Positions 10,053 to 18,750 are shown, numbered from the stretch's first letter. The stretch: 64,000 nt of DNA from Streptomyces leeuwenhoekii (GCF_001013905.1 NZ_LN831790.1:930001-994000); one strand, 5' to 3'. Translations and numbers: made by a program. The notes: a model not told the origin generated them from the letters alone.

Positions 10053-10114
10053 CCCGGGGGCCCGGTTCGCTCCCCGGCACGTGGACCGCTCCGCGCGCCG
10101 AGGTGCCCCCCTCC

Positions 10115-10137
10115 CCGCCGCCCTTCCCGGGCGGCGG
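10115..10137 (-). terminator. Hairpin at the end of the TOMM/ABC operon
   Basis: CCGCCGCCC-TTCCC-GGGCGGCGG is a perfect 9-bp stem 11 bases beyond the last stop of the minus-strand operon. With the cbiD hairpin it separates two convergent transcripts. Confidence 0.6.
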
Positions 10138-10147
10138 CGCGTCCTTC

Positions 10148-11905
10148 TCAGGCGGTTTCGGTGGTGAGGCTGCGGTTGAGCGCGCTGTCGGGGCGTCCGG
10201 TGAGGTCCTCCCAGGTGCCCTCCTCCACGATGCGTCCGCCCTCGAGGACCGCGATGCGGTCGGCCCGGCGGATGGTGGCCGGGCGGTGGGCGATGACGAT
10301 CGTGGTGCGGCCGTGCTGCTCCAGGGCGGCGGCGAGCTGGGCGTCACCGGCGTTGTCCAGGTGGGCGGTGGACTCGTCGAGCACCAGGACCCGGGGCCGG
10401 GCCAGCAGCGCGCGGGCCAGGGCGATACGGGCCCGCTGGCCGCCGGAGAGGGTGGCGCCGCGCTCGCCGACCAGGGTGTCCATGGGGGCGATCCGGTCCA
10501 CACCGCACCGGCGGACCGTCTCGGCGAGCAGGTCGTCGTCCGCCTCGGGAGCGGCGAGCCGCAGGTTCTCCGCGAGGGTGCCGTGGAAGAGGGGGGTGTC
10601 CTGACCCACCAGCGCGACGGCACGCCGGAGTTCGGCGTCGCCCACCTCGCGTACGTCGACGGGGTCGCCGTCGGCGGGCAGGAGCTGGACCGCTCCCTCG
10701 GAGGGGTCCCAGAAGCGGGCCAGCAGGTGGGCGCAGGTCGACTTGCCGGCCCCGGAGGCACCGACCAGGGCGAGGGTCTGCCCCGCGGGGACGGTCAGCT
10801 CGACGCCGTCCAGCACGGGTGCGCCGCCGTAGTCGAACCGCACCCCGTGCAACCGGACCCCCAGCGGTCCGGGGGGCAGGGGGCGGGGTGCGGCGGGCGG
10901 CGGGGCGAGGGCGGGGGCCCCGACGGCCGCGCCGACCCGGGCGGCGGCCGCGCGCAGGGCCACGGCCTGGCTGAGCGCCCTGGCCGACTCCGCGACCGGC
11001 CCCAGGACCGAGAGGGCCAGCGCCATGGCGGCCGGGGCCCACGCGCCGTGCAGCCGTCCGGCGGTCACGGACTGGGCCGCCGCGGCCACCACGCCGAGGA
11101 CCGCGACGACGATGAGGAGGTCGCGGACCGCGGCGGCGACCGCCTCCCAGGTGGCCTCGGCGCGCTGGGCCTCCCCCACCTGCCGTCCCCGCTCGGCCAG
11201 TCGGCGGCGGCGTTCGGCCAGGGCGCCGAAGGCGAGCAGCTCGCGCAGCCCGTCGATGGTCTCCACCGTGTCCGCAGACAGCCGCGCGGCGGCCGACCGG
11301 GTGCGGCTGCCGCGCGCCGCGCGGGCCCGCGCGTCGGTGAAGGGAGCCGCCGCAAGCAGCGCCGCGACCGGCAGCACGGCCGCCAGCAGCCACGGCTCCA
11401 CCGCGGCCAGGATCACCGAGCCGCCGGTGAGGACCGTCCCCGAGGCCAGGAGCTGGGCGGTGGTGTGGGCGTAGAAGAACTCCAGTGCCTCCACGTCCGC
11501 CAGGGCGGTGGCGGCGAGGTCCCCGCTGCGCCGGCCCGCGACCCGGGCGGGAGCGCTGCGGGCGAGCCCGTCGAAGACCCGTACGCGCAGTGCGGCGAGG
11601 ACCCGGTAGGCCAGGTCGTGCGAGAGGTCCATCTCGCGCCAGGTGGTCAGGGCGCGGACGAGGACGAGGGTGACGAGCGCGGTGACGGTGGCGGCCGAGG
11701 GGGCGCGCCCTTCGATGACGGCCGTCCCCACGGTGTGCGCGGCCAGCGTCAGCAGTGCGACGAGGGAGCCCTGTTCGAGGAGTGCGGCGGCGCAGGTGCG
11801 GGCCGTCATGGCGCGGTGCCCGGCGAGGGCGGGGAGCAGGGCGCGCAGTGAGCCCCGCGCGGGCACGCCCGCGCCGGTGGTGGCGGTGTCGGCGGTGCTG
11901 CTCAT
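10148..11905 (-). CDS. ABC exporter half-transporter, second of a pair (membrane domain fused to ATPase)
   Basis: A 585-residue protein: six membrane helices (about 30-310) followed by a nucleotide-binding domain. That domain has GASGAGKST (Walker A), the Q-loop in LVGQDTPLFHG, LSGGQRARIAL and VLVLDEST, where Ser replaces the usual Ala after the catalytic Glu, and the H-loop IAHRP. It begins with an ATGA overlap on the preceding ABC gene, so the two are probably a heterodimeric exporter. Position at the end of the YcaO operon suggests export of the modified peptide. CydDC-type cysteine/glutathione exporters have a similar paired layout, an alternative I cannot rule out from sequence alone. 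Confidence 0.85.
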   Translation of the reverse strand: MSSTADTATTGAGVPARGSLRALLPALAGHRAMTARTCAAALLEQGSLVALLTLAAHTVGTAVIEGRAPSAATVTALVTLVLVRALTTWREMDLSHDLAYRVLAALRVRVFDGLARSAPARVAGRRSGDLAATALADVEALEFFYAHTTAQLLASGTVLTGGSVILAAVEPWLLAAVLPVAALLAAAPFTDARARAARGSRTRSAAARLSADTVETIDGLRELLAFGALAERRRRLAERGRQVGEAQRAEATWEAVAAAVRDLLIVVAVLGVVAAAAQSVTAGRLHGAWAPAAMALALSVLGPVAESARALSQAVALRAAAARVGAAVGAPALAPPPAAPRPLPPGPLGVRLHGVRFDYGGAPVLDGVELTVPAGQTLALVGASGAGKSTCAHLLARFWDPSEGAVQLLPADGDPVDVREVGDAELRRAVALVGQDTPLFHGTLAENLRLAAPEADDDLLAETVRRCGVDRIAPMDTLVGERGATLSGGQRARIALARALLARPRVLVLDESTAHLDNAGDAQLAAALEQHGRTTIVIAHRPATIRRADRIAVLEGGRIVEEGTWEDLTGRPDSALNRSLTTETA

Positions 11906-13668
11906 GCGGCGAGTCCTCCCCGGTGGGCGTGGCCGGCCTCGACGAGTCGCGCGTAGACGCCGCCTGCCCGGACCAGGGCGGCGTGCTCGCCGGCGGCGTC
12001 CACCCGCCCCCCGTCGAGGACGACGATGTGGTCGGCGTGCCGGACGGCCGCCAGCCGGTGGGCGACCACCAGGACGGTCCGGCCGCTCGCGGCGTTCACC
12101 AGTTCGCGGACGATGTCCGCCTCGCGGCGTTCGTCGACCGCGCTCGTGGCCTCGTCGAGGACGAGCACGGGCGCGTCGGCCAGCAGGGCCCGGGCGAGGG
12201 CGAGCCGCTGGCGCTGCCCGCCGGAGAGGGTGGCGCCGCGTTCGCCGAGGACGGTGGCGTAGCCGTCGGGCAGGGCGGTGATCTCGTCGTGGACGCCGGC
12301 GGCGCGCGCCGCGCGCCTCAGGTCTTCGTCCGTCGCGTCCGGCCGGGCCAGGCGCAGGTTGTCGGCGATGGTGGCGTGGAAGAGGTACGTCTCCTGCGAG
12401 ACCACGGCGATGCCCTGCCGCAGCGCGTCGAGGGCGTACCCGGTCGTGCAGCGCCCGTCGAGGGTGATCCGGCCCTCTCGCGGGTCGTGGTGGCGCAGCA
12501 GCAGCGCCAGGAGCGTGGACTTGCCCGCGCCGGACGGGCCGACGATCGCGGTGGTGCGTCCCGCCTCGGCGGTGAAGGTGACGCCCTGGAGCGCGGGTGT
12601 GCTGGCGCCGTCGTAGGTGAACCCGACGTTCTCGAACCGCACTTCGGGCGGGCCCGCCCAGTGCGCCGGTGCCGTTCCGGTGTCCGGGACGGCGGGTTCT
12701 GCGGTGCGCAGCGCCGCGATCCCGTCCGCGGCCGACGCCCCCAGGTATCCGGCGTGCCACTCGCGGGCCAGGTCGCGGACCGGCCGGAAGCATTCGGAGG
12801 CCAGCAGCAGCACCAGATAGGTGCCGGTCGCCGTGGTGGACCCGGTGACGGCGGACCGGCAGGCGAGAAGCGCCGCGGCGGCGGTGCCGCCCTGGATGGC
12901 GAGGTCGGTGATGCCGGTGTCGACCAGGGAGACCCGCAGTTTGGCGACGGTCGCCCGGTGCAGCGCGGCCGAGCGCCTCTCCAGGCGTGCGCGGGTACGG
13001 CCGACCGCACCGGCGGCCCGCAGGGCGGGCATGCCCTGGAGGGCTTCGAGGTAGTCGGCGCCCAGCCCTTCGTAGGTGTCCCAGTGCTCCTTTCCGCGCC
13101 TGGCCAGGAGGCGGTCCCAGGCACGCGGCCCGCCCAGGGCGAGCAGCAGGGCGGGGACCAGGGCGAGGAGGGCGGCCGGTGCCACCGCGGCCAGTGCGGC
13201 GAGCACCAGCGGCGGCACGGTCAGGGTGACCAGGAGCTGGGGCAGGTAGCGGGAGACGTAGGCGTCGACGCCCTCCACCCCGTCGACGAGGGTGGTGCGG
13301 ACGGCCCCGGCGCGGGCCGGGGGCGCCCCCGGCCGGGAGCCGTGGGAGGTGAGGTGGGCGGGGCCCAGCCGTCCGAGGCGGGCGAGGAGTTCGTCGCGCA
13401 GGGCCACCCTGACCCGCGCTCCGGCGCGGGTGGCGGTGCGCCGCTGCCAGGTGGCGAGCTGGGCCCGGGCGGCGACGACGGCGAGCACCCCGGCGAGCAG
13501 CCACGGGAGCCGGCCGGTGTCCGCGCGGGCCAGGTCGGCGAGGGTGACGGCCAGCAGTGCGGCCTGTGCCAGGTGGGTGAGGGTGACGGCGCCCTGCAGG
13601 AGGGCGGCCGTGAGCAAGGGACGCCGTGCGTGCCGTGCGGCGCGGCGCAGTTCGGGGTGGACGATCAC
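11902..13668 (-). CDS. ABC exporter half-transporter, first of a pair (membrane domain fused to ATPase)
   Basis: A 588-residue protein: N-terminal membrane domain (about 20-320) with a CydD-like stretch LVDGVEGVDAYVSRYLPQ, then an ATPase domain with GPSGAGKST, VVSQETYLFHATIADN, LSGGQRQRLAL and VLVLDEATSAVD. The GTG start at 13668 overlaps the dehydrogenase stop (GTGA) and has GGAG ten bases upstream. The canonical DEATS here and the altered DEST in its partner suggest one consensus and one less-consensus ATP site. No N-terminal C39 peptidase domain is present, so leader removal would need another enzyme, for example the CocE-type hydrolase in the same operon. Confidence 0.85.
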   Translation of the reverse strand: MIVHPELRRAARHARRPLLTAALLQGAVTLTHLAQAALLAVTLADLARADTGRLPWLLAGVLAVVAARAQLATWQRRTATRAGARVRVALRDELLARLGRLGPAHLTSHGSRPGAPPARAGAVRTTLVDGVEGVDAYVSRYLPQLLVTLTVPPLVLAALAAVAPAALLALVPALLLALGGPRAWDRLLARRGKEHWDTYEGLGADYLEALQGMPALRAAGAVGRTRARLERRSAALHRATVAKLRVSLVDTGITDLAIQGGTAAAALLACRSAVTGSTTATGTYLVLLLASECFRPVRDLAREWHAGYLGASAADGIAALRTAEPAVPDTGTAPAHWAGPPEVRFENVGFTYDGASTPALQGVTFTAEAGRTTAIVGPSGAGKSTLLALLLRHHDPREGRITLDGRCTTGYALDALRQGIAVVSQETYLFHATIADNLRLARPDATDEDLRRAARAAGVHDEITALPDGYATVLGERGATLSGGQRQRLALARALLADAPVLVLDEATSAVDERREADIVRELVNAASGRTVLVVAHRLAAVRHADHIVVLDGGRVDAAGEHAALVRAGGVYARLVEAGHAHRGGLAA

Positions 13669-14831
13669 GTGGTGTTCTCCTCGTCGGCGTGGCGGGTGCC
13701 GAGGGCCAGTCCGTGGACGATCCAGTCCCGGCCGGGGGCGGCGCCGAGCGCGGCGCCGAGGTCCGCCTGCTGCCAGGAGCCGACGGGCCGGGCCGCCAGC
13801 CCGTGGCGCCGGGCGGTGAGGTGGGCCAGGTGGACGGCGAATCCGGCCCGCAGATGGGTGCGGCGGATGTGCGGCGCGTCGGCGTCCGCGGGGCAGCCGT
13901 GGGCGAGCAGGACGGCGCCCGCGTCCGCGAGCCACGCCTGGCCCGCGGCCCAGGCCGCGAGCGTCGGGCGGGCCTCGCCGGCGGCGCGCCGCCGCAGCGC
14001 CGTGCCGTCGGCGGACGCCTCGACCAGACCGGGTCGTGGCGCGCCGACGGCGGCGCACCAGCGCAGGTCGCCGCCGCCCGCCCGGGCGGCGGTGGTGAGG
14101 ACCGCCCGCAGCGCCTCGGGGGGCGGGGTGCCGCGCAGCGGCGGCGGGGTGCTGCGGCGGGTGAGCAGCTCGTGGGGCGCGGGCGTGTCGGCAGGGGGGC
14201 GCGGGCGGTGCGCGCCGCCGGTCCGGGGGTCCTGGTCCCGCCGGCCGGGCGGGGGGACGTGGACCGCGGCGAGGGGGGTGTCGGCGAGTCCGTCCAGCCG
14301 GAGCTCGGGCTCGCCCGCGCCCAGCGCGCGGGCGGCGAGGAGCAGTGCCGCGGCGGCGTGCCCGGTGTCCAGGAGCAGCAGCGGCCAGGCGCGGTGGCCG
14401 TAGTGGGAGGCCGTGCGGCGCGCGGTGACGGAGAGTTCGGCGGTCACGCCCGGCGGGGTGGCGTCGGGTGCGGTCCCGAGGCGGTGGACGCGGTGGCGCA
14501 GCGGGTCGTAGCCGTAGCGGCCGGGCGGCAGGGGGCAGCCGGGGCCCACGAGCAGTGTGGTGTCGACCGGGTGCAGCGCTCCGGCGGAGGGGGTGGGCCG
14601 CAGGCGTCCGGAGGCGTCGCGGGCCGCCAGGGACAGGCGCAGCAGGGCCCGCAGATCGAGGTCGGCCGGGCCGGCTTCCGGGATCGGGCGCGGCGGCCCC
14701 GGCCAGGCCCGGACGGCGGGCCCGGCGGGCGTGTCGGGGCCGGGCCGTCGCGGGGAGCGGGCGCGGGCGAGGGCGGCGACGAGGTCCACCGGGCGGTCGT
14801 CGCGGATGGGTTCCACGGGGGCGGTCCTCAC
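13665..14831 (-). CDS. SagB-type FMN-dependent azoline dehydrogenase
   Basis: A 388-residue nitroreductase-fold protein. The SagB/ThcOx hallmarks are visible: RPTPSAGALHPVDTTLLV (about 100-117), PPGRYGYDPLRHRVHRLG, and ASHYGHRAWPLLLLDTGHAA followed by ALLLAARALGAGEPELR. A second, degenerate nitroreductase-like half follows. Such enzymes oxidise azolines made by YcaO proteins to aromatic oxazoles or thiazoles. The GTG at 14831 overlaps the YcaO stop (GTGA). With no Cys in the candidate precursor, the expected products would be oxazoles from Ser or methyloxazoles from Thr. Confidence 0.85.
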   Translation of the reverse strand: MRTAPVEPIRDDRPVDLVAALARARSPRRPGPDTPAGPAVRAWPGPPRPIPEAGPADLDLRALLRLSLAARDASGRLRPTPSAGALHPVDTTLLVGPGCPLPPGRYGYDPLRHRVHRLGTAPDATPPGVTAELSVTARRTASHYGHRAWPLLLLDTGHAAAALLLAARALGAGEPELRLDGLADTPLAAVHVPPPGRRDQDPRTGGAHRPRPPADTPAPHELLTRRSTPPPLRGTPPPEALRAVLTTAARAGGGDLRWCAAVGAPRPGLVEASADGTALRRRAAGEARPTLAAWAAGQAWLADAGAVLLAHGCPADADAPHIRRTHLRAGFAVHLAHLTARRHGLAARPVGSWQQADLGAALGAAPGRDWIVHGLALGTRHADEENTT

Positions 14832-16207
14832 ATGTGGGGCGGAGGCGCGAGCGTGAAGTCCTCCGGTGCGCCGGGCGCGGTCGTACGCCAGCCCCGCCGC
14901 AGCGCGGCCTCGGCGAGGCGCGGGCAGCCGAAGTAGCCGAAGGCGGCGGGGGCGTTGGGGAGGAGCCCGGAGACGAGGACCCGGGCGACGCGCAGCTCTG
15001 TCTCGGCCACGTCCTCCGTGGTGAGGTCGAACGTCATGACGCGGTGGCCGCGCTCGTGGAGCGTGCCCTCCAGCCGGTCCCGGCTGCCGGGCGCGACCGC
15101 GTCGAGGGGGACGGTCCCGAGCGCGGGCTCGGTGAAGCGCCGGGCCTCGGCCGCCATCCGCGGGTCCAGCCAGACCTGTACGTGCGCGCCCAGGTCGCGG
15201 ACGTGGCGGAAGTGTTCGCCGCACGCGTCGAGGTAGCGGCGGTCGGCGCGGTGGTCCAGGTACAGGCCGCGGGCGAGCAGGCCGGCCTCGACGGCCTGGA
15301 ACACCCAGCCGTCGGGACCGGTCAGTCCCTGGGTGAAGACCCAGGTGTGGACGGCTTCCAGCACGGCCTTGCGGGCGGCCTCGGCCGGGTCGTACTTGCA
15401 GGCGAACCCGGCGGCGTACAGGCCGAGCCGCGGGTCGTGGACGAGGGCCGCCACGCAGGGGGCGAACTCGGAGGGCATCTCGACGAGGTGGACGTCGAGC
15501 GCGGATCCGGCGAGGTCGTCGGCGAGGCCGGGCACGGTGGCCGGGTCGATGCCCCGGGCCGGGCCGTCCAGGTGCCACCACAGCTCCAGCGCGTCGCGTT
15601 CGACGATCTCCAGCAGGCCGCGCTCGACGGCGTCGTCGAGGCCCTGTCCGGTGGCGATCCCGGCGTAGTTGAGGTGGTGGGTGCGCGGCAGTGAACGCAG
15701 TTCGCCCTGGCGCCAGTTGAGGTGGGTGAGCGCGACGGGCGCCCAGACCTCGGCGGTGGCGCCGCCGGGCAGCCGCTCGACTCCCCGCGTCCACAGGGCG
15801 GGGGTGTCGGGGGTGAGGGGGCGGTAGGGGAACTTCTCCCGGGTGTACTGCCAGGCGGCGTACGCCGGAAGCTCGTCCGGGCCGTACAGCCGCAGCCCCT
15901 TGCCGTCCAGTTCGGCGGCCGTGGCGCGCAGCGGGGCATCGGGGTGGCCGGGCGGCGGCACGCGGTTGCCGCAGTACCGCTCCACCCCTTCCGCTATCGC
16001 GGCGACGCGGGCGGTGCCGGGGTCGCCGAAGCTGGTGCCGAGGGAGACCCGGTCGGCGGGCCACAGACCGAGTCTGCGGGCGTCGGATATCTCGGCCGTG
16101 AGCGCGGTGTAGCGGGGTGGCGTGCCCGCGGGGTGGTCGACGGGCTTCACCTTGCGGACGATGCCGCAGACGGGGTCGACGAGGGCTTCCAGCGGCAGCT
16201 CCGTCAT
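14828..16207 (-). CDS. YcaO cyclodehydratase (azoline-forming)
   Basis: A 459-residue YcaO protein that would use ATP to cyclise Ser/Thr/Cys side chains onto the preceding amide. ATP-site motifs are recognisable: SLGTSFGDPGTARVAAIAE with GVERYCG (about 55-80), GLDDAVERGLLEIVERDALE (ExxER-type, about 190-210), and YAAGFACKYDPAEAARKAVL then EAVHTW. It ends APPPHM, a short version of the proline-rich tail of azoline-forming YcaOs. ATG at 16207 overlaps the hydrolase stop (ATGA). It would work with the separate E1-like protein from the same operon, as in split C/D cyclodehydratases. Confidence 0.9.
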   Translation of the reverse strand: MTELPLEALVDPVCGIVRKVKPVDHPAGTPPRYTALTAEISDARRLGLWPADRVSLGTSFGDPGTARVAAIAEGVERYCGNRVPPPGHPDAPLRATAAELDGKGLRLYGPDELPAYAAWQYTREKFPYRPLTPDTPALWTRGVERLPGGATAEVWAPVALTHLNWRQGELRSLPRTHHLNYAGIATGQGLDDAVERGLLEIVERDALELWWHLDGPARGIDPATVPGLADDLAGSALDVHLVEMPSEFAPCVAALVHDPRLGLYAAGFACKYDPAEAARKAVLEAVHTWVFTQGLTGPDGWVFQAVEAGLLARGLYLDHRADRRYLDACGEHFRHVRDLGAHVQVWLDPRMAAEARRFTEPALGTVPLDAVAPGSRDRLEGTLHERGHRVMTFDLTTEDVAETELRVARVLVSGLLPNAPAAFGYFGCPRLAEAALRRGWRTTAPGAPEDFTLAPPPHM

Positions 16208-17685
16208 CGCAGGATCTCCTTGGCGGGCTCGGTGGGGGTGGGACGGGAGGTGAGCACGTGCAGCCGCAGCGCCACGCCGTCCGGGTCGACTTCCCGCCGG
16301 GAGGCGAGCAGCCGGACGGCCGTCATCGGGTCGTCCCCGGTGTGGGGGTTGCGGGCGTGGGCCGGGAAGTGGTGTCCGGCGATCTCCAGGCGGAGCCGGG
16401 TGCCGGCGGGCAGCCGGCGGGCGATCCGGCCGAGTCCGACGGTGAACTCCGCCTCCCGGCCCGGCGGTTCCGCGCGCCGGGCGACACCGACGGCGAGGCG
16501 TTCGGCCGTCCCTTCCGGGGTGAGGGCGACGAGCCGGGCGGCCCAGTCGGCGGACGGGGCGTCGGCGGTGGCCCGCAGCCGCACCCGCACGGGTCCGACC
16601 GCGTCGAGCGGGCGCGGCAGGGGCGGGGTGGCGAGCAGGCATCGGTCGGGTGGTCCGCCGGTGGGGACGGTGAGGTCGTCCGAGCGGACGGGGCGGTGGG
16701 GGTCGGCGGTGAAGACGGAGCCGTGCAGCAGCCGCACGGGCTGGGTGCGGGGCTCGGCGCCGGTGTCGGCGGGCAGCCACAGGTTCGCGCCGCCCAGCGC
16801 GAGCGCGCCGTGGCGCCCGGGGGCGAGCTCGCCGCCGAGGGCGCGGCGCGCCCAGCGGACGTAGAGTTCGCCGAGCCGCACCCGGTGGGCGGGTCCGGCG
16901 CCCGGGCCGGGCTCGGCGGCCAGGCCGTGTCCCCAGGGGCCCAGCAGCAGGCGGGCCGAGGGTCCGCCCCAGGCGCGCCACAGTTCGACGGTGTCGTCGG
17001 CGAAGTGGTCGTGATGGCCGCCCACCGCGAGCAGGGGCATCGCGGCGCGGGCCGCCCGTGTCACGAGGCGGCCGCGGTCGCGGTGGCGCCACAGGCCCGC
17101 CCAGGAGGGCAGGTCGCGGTCCAGTCGCTCGGGAAGGCCGGTGAGCGGCAGGTGGGTGAAGAGGCCGGGGTCGGCGGCGAGGGCCTTGTCCAGCGCGCCG
17201 GCGTCGCAGTCGCGTCGGTCGCCGTGGGCGGCCCACCATCCGGCGCGGGTCCCCAGCCGTTCCACGCCGGAGGGTTCGCGCGCCGTGTCGGCGGCGCCGA
17301 GGGCCGGCACGGCGGCGATGACGGCGTCGGGCCGGGCGTCGCCGGGGGCGGTGAGGGCGAGGACGACGGCGCAGTGGGCGGCGTAGGAGGCGCCGGCGGC
17401 GACCAGCCGTCCGTCGCTCCACGGCTGCCGCCGGATCCAGCGGGCCGTCGCCGCGCCGTCGGCGGCCTCGTTCTCGTACGGGTGCCACTCCCCCGGTGAC
17501 GCGAACCGGCCCCGCACGTCCTGGACGACGGCGGCGAACCCGTGGCGGGCCCAGCCGCGCGCCTCCGGCCGGTGCCGTGCGCGGTCGTAGGGGGTGCGGA
17601 TCAGTACGGCCGGGAAGGGGCCGTCGCCGTCGGGGAGCCGGACGTCCGTGGCGAGTCCTCCGACAGCCGCGCTGAAGGGCGTCAT
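16204..17685 (-). CDS. CocE/NonD-family hydrolase (X-Pro dipeptidyl-peptidase-like)
   Basis: A 493-residue alpha/beta-hydrolase of the CocE/S15 group. Motifs are FPAVLIRTPYDRARHRPEA, VVQDVRGRFASPGEWHPY, WIRRQPWSDGRLVAAGASYA (nucleophile Ser in GASYA), VGGHHDHFADDTVELW (Asp region) and LLLGPWGHGL (catalytic His). A C-terminal jelly-roll domain (about 300-490) follows. There is no signal peptide, so it is cytoplasmic. Lying between the precursor/E1 genes and YcaO, it is a candidate for leader removal or trimming, or for ester/amide chemistry on the product. That role is inference. Confidence 0.85.
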   Translation of the reverse strand: MTPFSAAVGGLATDVRLPDGDGPFPAVLIRTPYDRARHRPEARGWARHGFAAVVQDVRGRFASPGEWHPYENEAADGAATARWIRRQPWSDGRLVAAGASYAAHCAVVLALTAPGDARPDAVIAAVPALGAADTAREPSGVERLGTRAGWWAAHGDRRDCDAGALDKALAADPGLFTHLPLTGLPERLDRDLPSWAGLWRHRDRGRLVTRAARAAMPLLAVGGHHDHFADDTVELWRAWGGPSARLLLGPWGHGLAAEPGPGAGPAHRVRLGELYVRWARRALGGELAPGRHGALALGGANLWLPADTGAEPRTQPVRLLHGSVFTADPHRPVRSDDLTVPTGGPPDRCLLATPPLPRPLDAVGPVRVRLRATADAPSADWAARLVALTPEGTAERLAVGVARRAEPPGREAEFTVGLGRIARRLPAGTRLRLEIAGHHFPAHARNPHTGDDPMTAVRLLASRREVDPDGVALRLHVLTSRPTPTEPAKEILR

Positions 17686-18536
17686 CCGTTCCGCTTCGGC
17701 GTCGGGACGACCGGGGGCACCGGGAGGACGGGGCGCTCGGTGACGGTGAGGGTGCGCAGGTCGACGCAGCGGAGGCGGCGCCGGGCGGGGAGGCCTCCGG
17801 TGCCGGGTGCGCCGGTGGCCCACCGGCTGAGGTCGTCGGCGAGCAGGGCGGCCAGCACGGCGGCGGCGGGCGCGGTGAGCCGGACCGGTGCGCCGGACGT
17901 CCGGGGGCCGCTCCAGTAGGCGGCCAGTTCGCGGTGGGCGGGGGTGGCGGCGAGCCGGCGGGCCCGGACGTGGGCCGAGGTGACGTCCCCGGGAGCGGCG
18001 GCAAGCGGTTCGACGTACGCCTGCCAGCCCTCGCGGTGGCAGCGCAGCCAGGCGACGCCGCGTTCGGGCAGCCGGTCGGCGGCGTCCCACAGCCCGTCCG
18101 GCACGGGTCCGTCGAGGCACCACACGACGGCGGCGGGGTCGTCGCGGAGCAGGTCGTCGAGGGTGTCCGGCGGCGCGCCGGGAGCGGATGCCGCCGGGGT
18201 CGTGCGCGGTTCGGCGCCCAGGGCGGCCAGGTGCGCGGCGAGCGGTGCGGTCAGTGCCGGGTCGCCCAGCAGCCGGACGGCGCGGCGGGCGGCGGGCCAC
18301 TCGGGGCGCCGCGGCCCGTCCGTCAGATATCCGGCTTCCTCGAAGGCCCGGACGACACGGTTCAGTTCCTCGTCCGCCGGGGCCTCGTCGGCGCCGGAGA
18401 GCAGGGAGAGCAGGGCGTCCTCGTCCACGCCCCGGGTCCGGACGGTGAGGAACTCCCCTTCGGCGGTGCGGACGGCGAGGCCGCGCCCGGGCACGGCGAC
18501 GACTTCGACACCGGGTACGAGCCTGCTGCGGGACAC
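17682..18536 (-). CDS. E1-like / RRE-type TOMM partner protein (cyclodehydratase C subunit-like)
   Basis: A 284-residue protein resembling the short ThiF/E1-like partners of YcaO enzymes. The N-terminal ~90 residues (VSRSRLVPGVEVVAVPGRGL then FLTVRTRGVDEDALLSLLSG) have the size and pattern of a peptide-recognition winged helix. The later part (GDVTSAHVRARRLAATPAHR then ELAAYWSG) matches the region that in longer homologues carries a Cys-rich zinc site, but the zinc CxxC pairs are missing. GTG at 18536 is set by AGGAGG at 18543-18548, six bases upstream. It should bind the leader and dock it to YcaO. The family call is moderate because identity cannot be searched here. Confidence 0.65.
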   Translation of the reverse strand: MSRSRLVPGVEVVAVPGRGLAVRTAEGEFLTVRTRGVDEDALLSLLSGADEAPADEELNRVVRAFEEAGYLTDGPRRPEWPAARRAVRLLGDPALTAPLAAHLAALGAEPRTTPAASAPGAPPDTLDDLLRDDPAAVVWCLDGPVPDGLWDAADRLPERGVAWLRCHREGWQAYVEPLAAAPGDVTSAHVRARRLAATPAHRELAAYWSGPRTSGAPVRLTAPAAAVLAALLADDLSRWATGAPGTGGLPARRRLRCVDLRTLTVTERPVLPVPPVVPTPKRNG

Positions 18537-18580
18537 GGTGATCCTCCTGACGGCGGGGCTACGGCGGGGCGGGGGACGGG

Positions 18581-18616
18581 CGTGGGCCCGCCCGGAAGGC
18601 AACGGGCGGGCCCACG
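18581..18616 (-). terminator. Strong hairpin between precursor and biosynthetic genes
   Basis: A perfect 14-bp inverted repeat, CGTGGGCCCGCCCG and CGGGCGGGCCCACG, with an 8-base loop lies 20 bases after the precursor stop and 44 bases before the E1-like start. This position is typical of partial terminators or processing sites that give much more precursor message than enzyme message in RiPP operons. Confidence 0.8.
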
Positions 18617-18636
18617 GTCGAGGGCGGCGAGCCCTC

Positions 18637-18750
18637 TTACTCCTCGGTGTCCTCGAAGGGGTTCTCGACGAGCGCGTTGGAGTGGGAGGCCGAGTCGTGG
18701 GCCAGCTGCCCCGGGTCGGCGATCGGAGCGAAGACCTGCTCGTTGTCCAT
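18637..18750 (-). CDS. Candidate Cys-free azole (TOMM) precursor peptide, 37 residues
   Basis: A short gene with a good SD (GAAGGAG, 7 bases before ATG 18750) and a TAA stop, encoding 37 residues. The N-terminal part is MDNEQVFAPIADPGQLA. The C-terminal part is HDSASHSNALVENPFEDTEE. It has no Cys; heterocyclisable residues are Ser20, Ser22, Ser24 and Thr35. His18, Asp19, His23 and a very acidic tail (VENPFEDTEE) surround them. No GG-type cleavage site is seen. It lies between the importer ATPase and the E1-like gene on the same strand, and a strong hairpin follows. Precursor status is inferred from size, position, SD and the modification genes downstream. Confidence 0.75.
   Translation of the reverse strand: MDNEQVFAPIADPGQLAHDSASHSNALVENPFEDTEE

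Noticed and set aside
10103..14936. Long plus-strand frames across the exporter and dehydrogenase genes
   Set aside because: Shadows of the minus-strand operon, which has Walker, signature and nitroreductase motifs.
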